Below are positions 7,359 through 8,890 of a stretch of DNA of 8,890 nucleotides, piece after piece. The translations under genes and the position numbers were made by a program. Every line of letters begins with the position of its first letter. The first letter of the stretch is position 1. Source of the stretch: Robiginitomaculum sp. (GTDB taxonomy: Bacteria > Pseudomonadota > Alphaproteobacteria > Caulobacterales > Maricaulaceae). The notes under the pieces are model-generated. The model searched no databases, was not told the origin of the DNA, and worked only from the letters and a program-made list of their open reading frames with translations. The DNA is taken from NCBI GenBank assembly GCA_016765255.1, contig JAESQI010000360.1:1-8890 (forward strand), in the 5' to 3' direction.

Positions 7359-7653
7359 AAAAAACACTACCTGTATTCATAAAGCTAACCAACCAAACTC
7401 TGATAAAGTTTAGGCCAACCAATAGAACAATAGGTGATAAGTCTAATCCGCCAATGGAAGGTAATACACGCCTAATCGGTGCGACAACAGGGTCTACTAA
7501 TCCGTGAAGAACAGATAATATATTACCTACAATTGGGTTTCGCGGATTGATAATTCCAAACATTTGCAACCAACTGCCAACCACCCAAGCAAAGATCACA
7601 AACTGGTACAAACCAATTATTGTTAATAATAAATCGAATACAGCGTTTGACAT
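7357..7653 (-). CDS. yggT: YggT-family small membrane protein
   Basis: 98-residue inner-membrane protein with two hydrophobic helices (about residues 5-30 and 72-92) around a conserved loop. The family hallmark is present: NPRNP at 36-40, then GLVDPVVAPIRRVLP (51-65) and GGLDLSPIV (68-76). Members are linked in the literature to osmotic tolerance, chloroplast nucleoid or thylakoid organisation (the plant CCB3/YLMG relatives) and, in Gram-positives, the cell-division cluster; the biochemical role is not settled. Start supported by GGAG at 7659-7662 with a 5-nt spacer. It sits 9 bp upstream of folD and 49 bp downstream of the MarC-like gene, all on one strand, consistent with one transcript. 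A DUF167 (YggU) gene, which I recall often accompanying yggT, is not found between them. Confidence 0.92.
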   Translation of the reverse strand: MSNAVFDLLLTIIGLYQFVIFAWVVGSWLQMFGIINPRNPIVGNILSVLHGLVDPVVAPIRRVLPSIGGLDLSPIVLLVGLNFIRVWLVSFMNTGSVF

Positions 7654-7702
7654 AATTTCTCCGTTTTTCTTATTTAAGGGCTCTTGGATGTTCTTGCAAG
7701 GG

Positions 7703-8344
7703 TTAGGCCATCATGCTCGTTAATACACCTTTGACACCGTCAATGACAAATTGTGTGGCCAGAGCCGCGAGTAAAAACCCGAGAACGCGGGTCAACACAT
7801 TGGTAAATGTCTTACCCATAATTTTCATCAACCATCCCGCCACCAAAAACGAAAGCAAAGTAATCAATAAAACAGCACTGAGCGCGGCAAGTATTGCGGC
7901 TTGATCATCGACACCCGAACTTGTCGACATCATCAACAATAAGGATGCAATCGTGCCTGGCCCTGCAATCATGGGAATCCCCATGGGAAAGACCGAAATA
8001 TCCTCGGGATGATCAATGATTTCCAAGGCTTCTTCGGCCCGGCTTTCTCGGTTTTCCGTGCGTTTCTCGAACACCATCTGCAAGGCGATGATAAACAGCA
8101 TGATCCCGCCCGCAATCCGCAGTGCATCTAAATCAATGTGCAGAGCATTAAAAATGCCCTCACCAAAGAAAGCAAATACAAATAATATACCCGCCGCCAC
8201 TGCGACCGATTTAAACGCCATAACCCGTTGATGACGTTTCGTCGTACCCTGAGTCATGGTTGCAAAAATCGGCGCACACCCTGGCGGGTCGATGATTACA
8301 AATAGGACTGTAAAAGCAGACATGAAAAGTTCAAAATTAAACAT
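7703..8344 (-). CDS. MarC/UPF0056-family integral membrane protein
   Basis: 213-residue inner-membrane protein with about six hydrophobic helices (roughly 8-28, 43-65, 72-92, 119-140, 149-171, 186-206) and a charged loop at 93-115. Family signatures are DPPGCAPIF (19-27), LRIAGGIMLFIIALQM (75-90), VFPMGIPMIAGPGTIA (118-133) and RVLGFLLAALATQFVIDG (186-203). The name comes from the E. coli mar locus, but direct involvement in antibiotic resistance has not held up and the transported molecule is unknown. The start is chosen at 8344, with GGAG at 8349-8352 only 4 nt away; an internal Met8 is an alternative. It is the first gene of the marC-yggT-folD run and is divergent from the porin gene. Confidence 0.9.
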   Translation of the reverse strand: MFNFELFMSAFTVLFVIIDPPGCAPIFATMTQGTTKRHQRVMAFKSVAVAAGILFVFAFFGEGIFNALHIDLDALRIAGGIMLFIIALQMVFEKRTENRESRAEEALEIIDHPEDISVFPMGIPMIAGPGTIASLLLMMSTSSGVDDQAAILAALSAVLLITLLSFLVAGWLMKIMGKTFTNVLTRVLGFLLAALATQFVIDGVKGVLTSMMA

Positions 8345-8411
8345 GCCCCTCCCTTATCCCTTCCCCTGATTTGGCGCAAGTCAAACAAACACAAAACCAC
8401 CCTTTTACAAT

Positions 8412-8440
8412 GTTATAAAAGCTTTTCTTTTTTGACACAA
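8412..8440 (-). promoter_or_regulatory. Possible promoter of the marC-yggT-folD run
   Basis: On the minus strand, TTGTGT (8435-8440) and TATAAC (8412-8417) are exactly 17 bp apart; the -10 matches the consensus in 5 of 6 bases. Transcription would start near 8405, leaving a leader of about 60 nt. A perfect palindrome AAAAGCTTTT (8417-8426) starts at the edge of the -10 and runs into the spacer. Consensus-based only. Confidence 0.4.
8432..8437 (+). promoter_or_regulatory. Possible -35 box of the porin gene
   Basis: TTGACA, a perfect -35 match, 67 bp before the porin ATG. The -10 at the right distance (8455-8461, AATTGTA) is poor. It overlaps the opposite-strand -35 of the candidate marC promoter, so the two promoters would compete for polymerase if both are real. 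Confidence 0.3.
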
Positions 8441-8479
8441 AACTGATATGGCCCAATTGTAGGAGAAGCGAACAACAAC

Positions 8480-8501
8480 ACAGGAACTCGACAGGAACTC
8501 G
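8480..8501 (+). repeat. Perfect 11-bp tandem duplication containing the porin Shine-Dalgarno
   Basis: ACAGGAACTCG occurs at 8480-8490 and again, identically and without a gap, at 8491-8501. Each copy has an AGGA core. The downstream core (8493-8496) is 8 nt from the ATG at 8505 and is the likely ribosome-binding site; the upstream one is 19 nt away and too far to initiate at this ATG. Confidence 0.9.
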
Positions 8502-8504
8502 AAC

Positions 8505-8890
8505 ATGACTAAATACCTAAAAATCGCACATATACCTATTTATGGTTTGCTCGCACTTACACCGACGCACATAGGTCTCGCAGGGGAAGCAAGCCCTTGG
8601 TCACTTTTTCACGGCGCGCCAAAATATAAAGACGCGGACGGTAATACCTTAAAATTACGCGGACGCATATTTTGGGACGCAGCGAGCCTGAATGAGGCTC
8701 CTGTCGGCGGAAATAGCCGCGACATAGAGGCCTCAGAATTTCGCACGGCCCGTATTGGAGTTGAAGGCCAATACAAAAAATTTAAATATGTCGGGGAAAT
8801 AGACTTTGCTGGCGGCAAAACCACATATAAAGACGTCAATATCACTTATAAAGGCCCCATTGCCGTCAAAATCGGGCAGATGAAAACCAC
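8505..8890 (+). CDS. Phosphate-selective porin O/P-type outer-membrane protein (partial, 5' end)
   Basis: The frame starts at ATG 8505 and runs open to the window edge, giving 128 complete codons. Residues 1-26 form a signal peptide (Lys3, Lys6, hydrophobic run, likely cleavage after GLA at 24-26). The mature start is followed by LKLRGRIFWDAA (49-60), then alternating beta-strand segments: EFRTARIGVEGQYKKFKYVGEIDFAG and a strand ending in PIAVKIGQMKTT. The RxGRIFxD...EFRRARIGxEG...EIDFA...KIGQxK pattern is typical of OprO/OprP-type porins, trimeric outer-membrane channels for phosphate or other anions. Only the first strands are present, so the channel lysines that define phosphate selectivity cannot be checked. 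Many homologues with this N-terminus have other or unknown substrates. Preceded by a duplicated ribosome-binding region. Confidence 0.83.
   Translation, partial: MTKYLKIAHIPIYGLLALTPTHIGLAGEASPWSLFHGAPKYKDADGNTLKLRGRIFWDAASLNEAPVGGNSRDIEASEFRTARIGVEGQYKKFKYVGEIDFAGGKTTYKDVNITYKGPIAVKIGQMKT

Noticed and set aside
7654..7702. Terminator or separate promoter between marC and yggT
   Set aside because: Only a short CTTGCAAG palindrome is present, with no GC-rich hairpin followed by a T run; read-through is more likely.
8417..8426. AAAAGCTTTT palindrome as a terminator
   Set aside because: The arms are short and AT-rich with no GC stem, and the site lies between divergent genes where no transcript needs to end.
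8609..8845. 78-codon minus-strand open frame at the right edge
   Set aside because: It is antisense to the porin, whose plus-strand frame has a signal peptide, a ribosome-binding site and porin beta-strand motifs.

Overview
The window looks like chromosomal DNA from an alphaproteobacterium, probably aquatic or marine, with moderate to low GC and AT-rich intergenic gaps. This is inferred from gene content: a fused, ~1140-residue indolepyruvate ferredoxin oxidoreductase with a divergent Lrp/AsnC regulator, a yggT-folD pair, and an OprO/OprP-type porin. The genus cannot be fixed from the sequence alone. I see no tRNA, rRNA, CRISPR array, insertion sequence or phage gene.

Layout. (1) Positions 1-2906, minus strand: an Lrp/AsnC regulator, then a lipoprotein of the adenosine deaminase superfamily, then an APC-family amino acid permease that runs off the left edge. 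The deaminase stop and the permease start share a base (TAATG). (2) Positions 2907-3015: a very AT-rich divergent control region with three tandem 9-bp TATTG-type units and a distant inverted copy, a good candidate for the Lrp operator. (3) Positions 3016-6441, plus strand: the fused indolepyruvate (2-oxoacid) ferredoxin oxidoreductase. (4) Positions 6430-8344, minus strand: marC, yggT and folD. folD converges on the oxidoreductase and their 3' ends overlap by 12 bp. (5) Positions 8345-8504: a second divergent intergenic region with a perfect 11-bp tandem duplication that doubles the porin ribosome-binding site. (6) Positions 8505-8890, plus strand: the 5' end of a phosphate-selective-type porin, cut by the right edge.

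How the genes may work together. The left half reads as an amino-acid or nitrogen scavenging locus. A permease imports amino acids, an Lrp-type sensor reads an amino-acid signal, and the divergent oxidoreductase oxidatively decarboxylates the aryl (or branched) 2-oxoacids made by transamination, giving acyl-CoA and reduced ferredoxin. The surface- or periplasm-facing deaminase-like lipoprotein is the unexpected member; its tight coupling to the permease suggests it processes an amino-containing substrate outside the cytoplasm before uptake. The right half is housekeeping: one-carbon folate metabolism (folD), a small membrane protein (yggT), a MarC-type membrane protein and an outer-membrane channel.

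Most genes are recognisable families. The parts worth a second look are the control regions, the deaminase-permease pairing and the gene-end overlaps, not a wholly new system.
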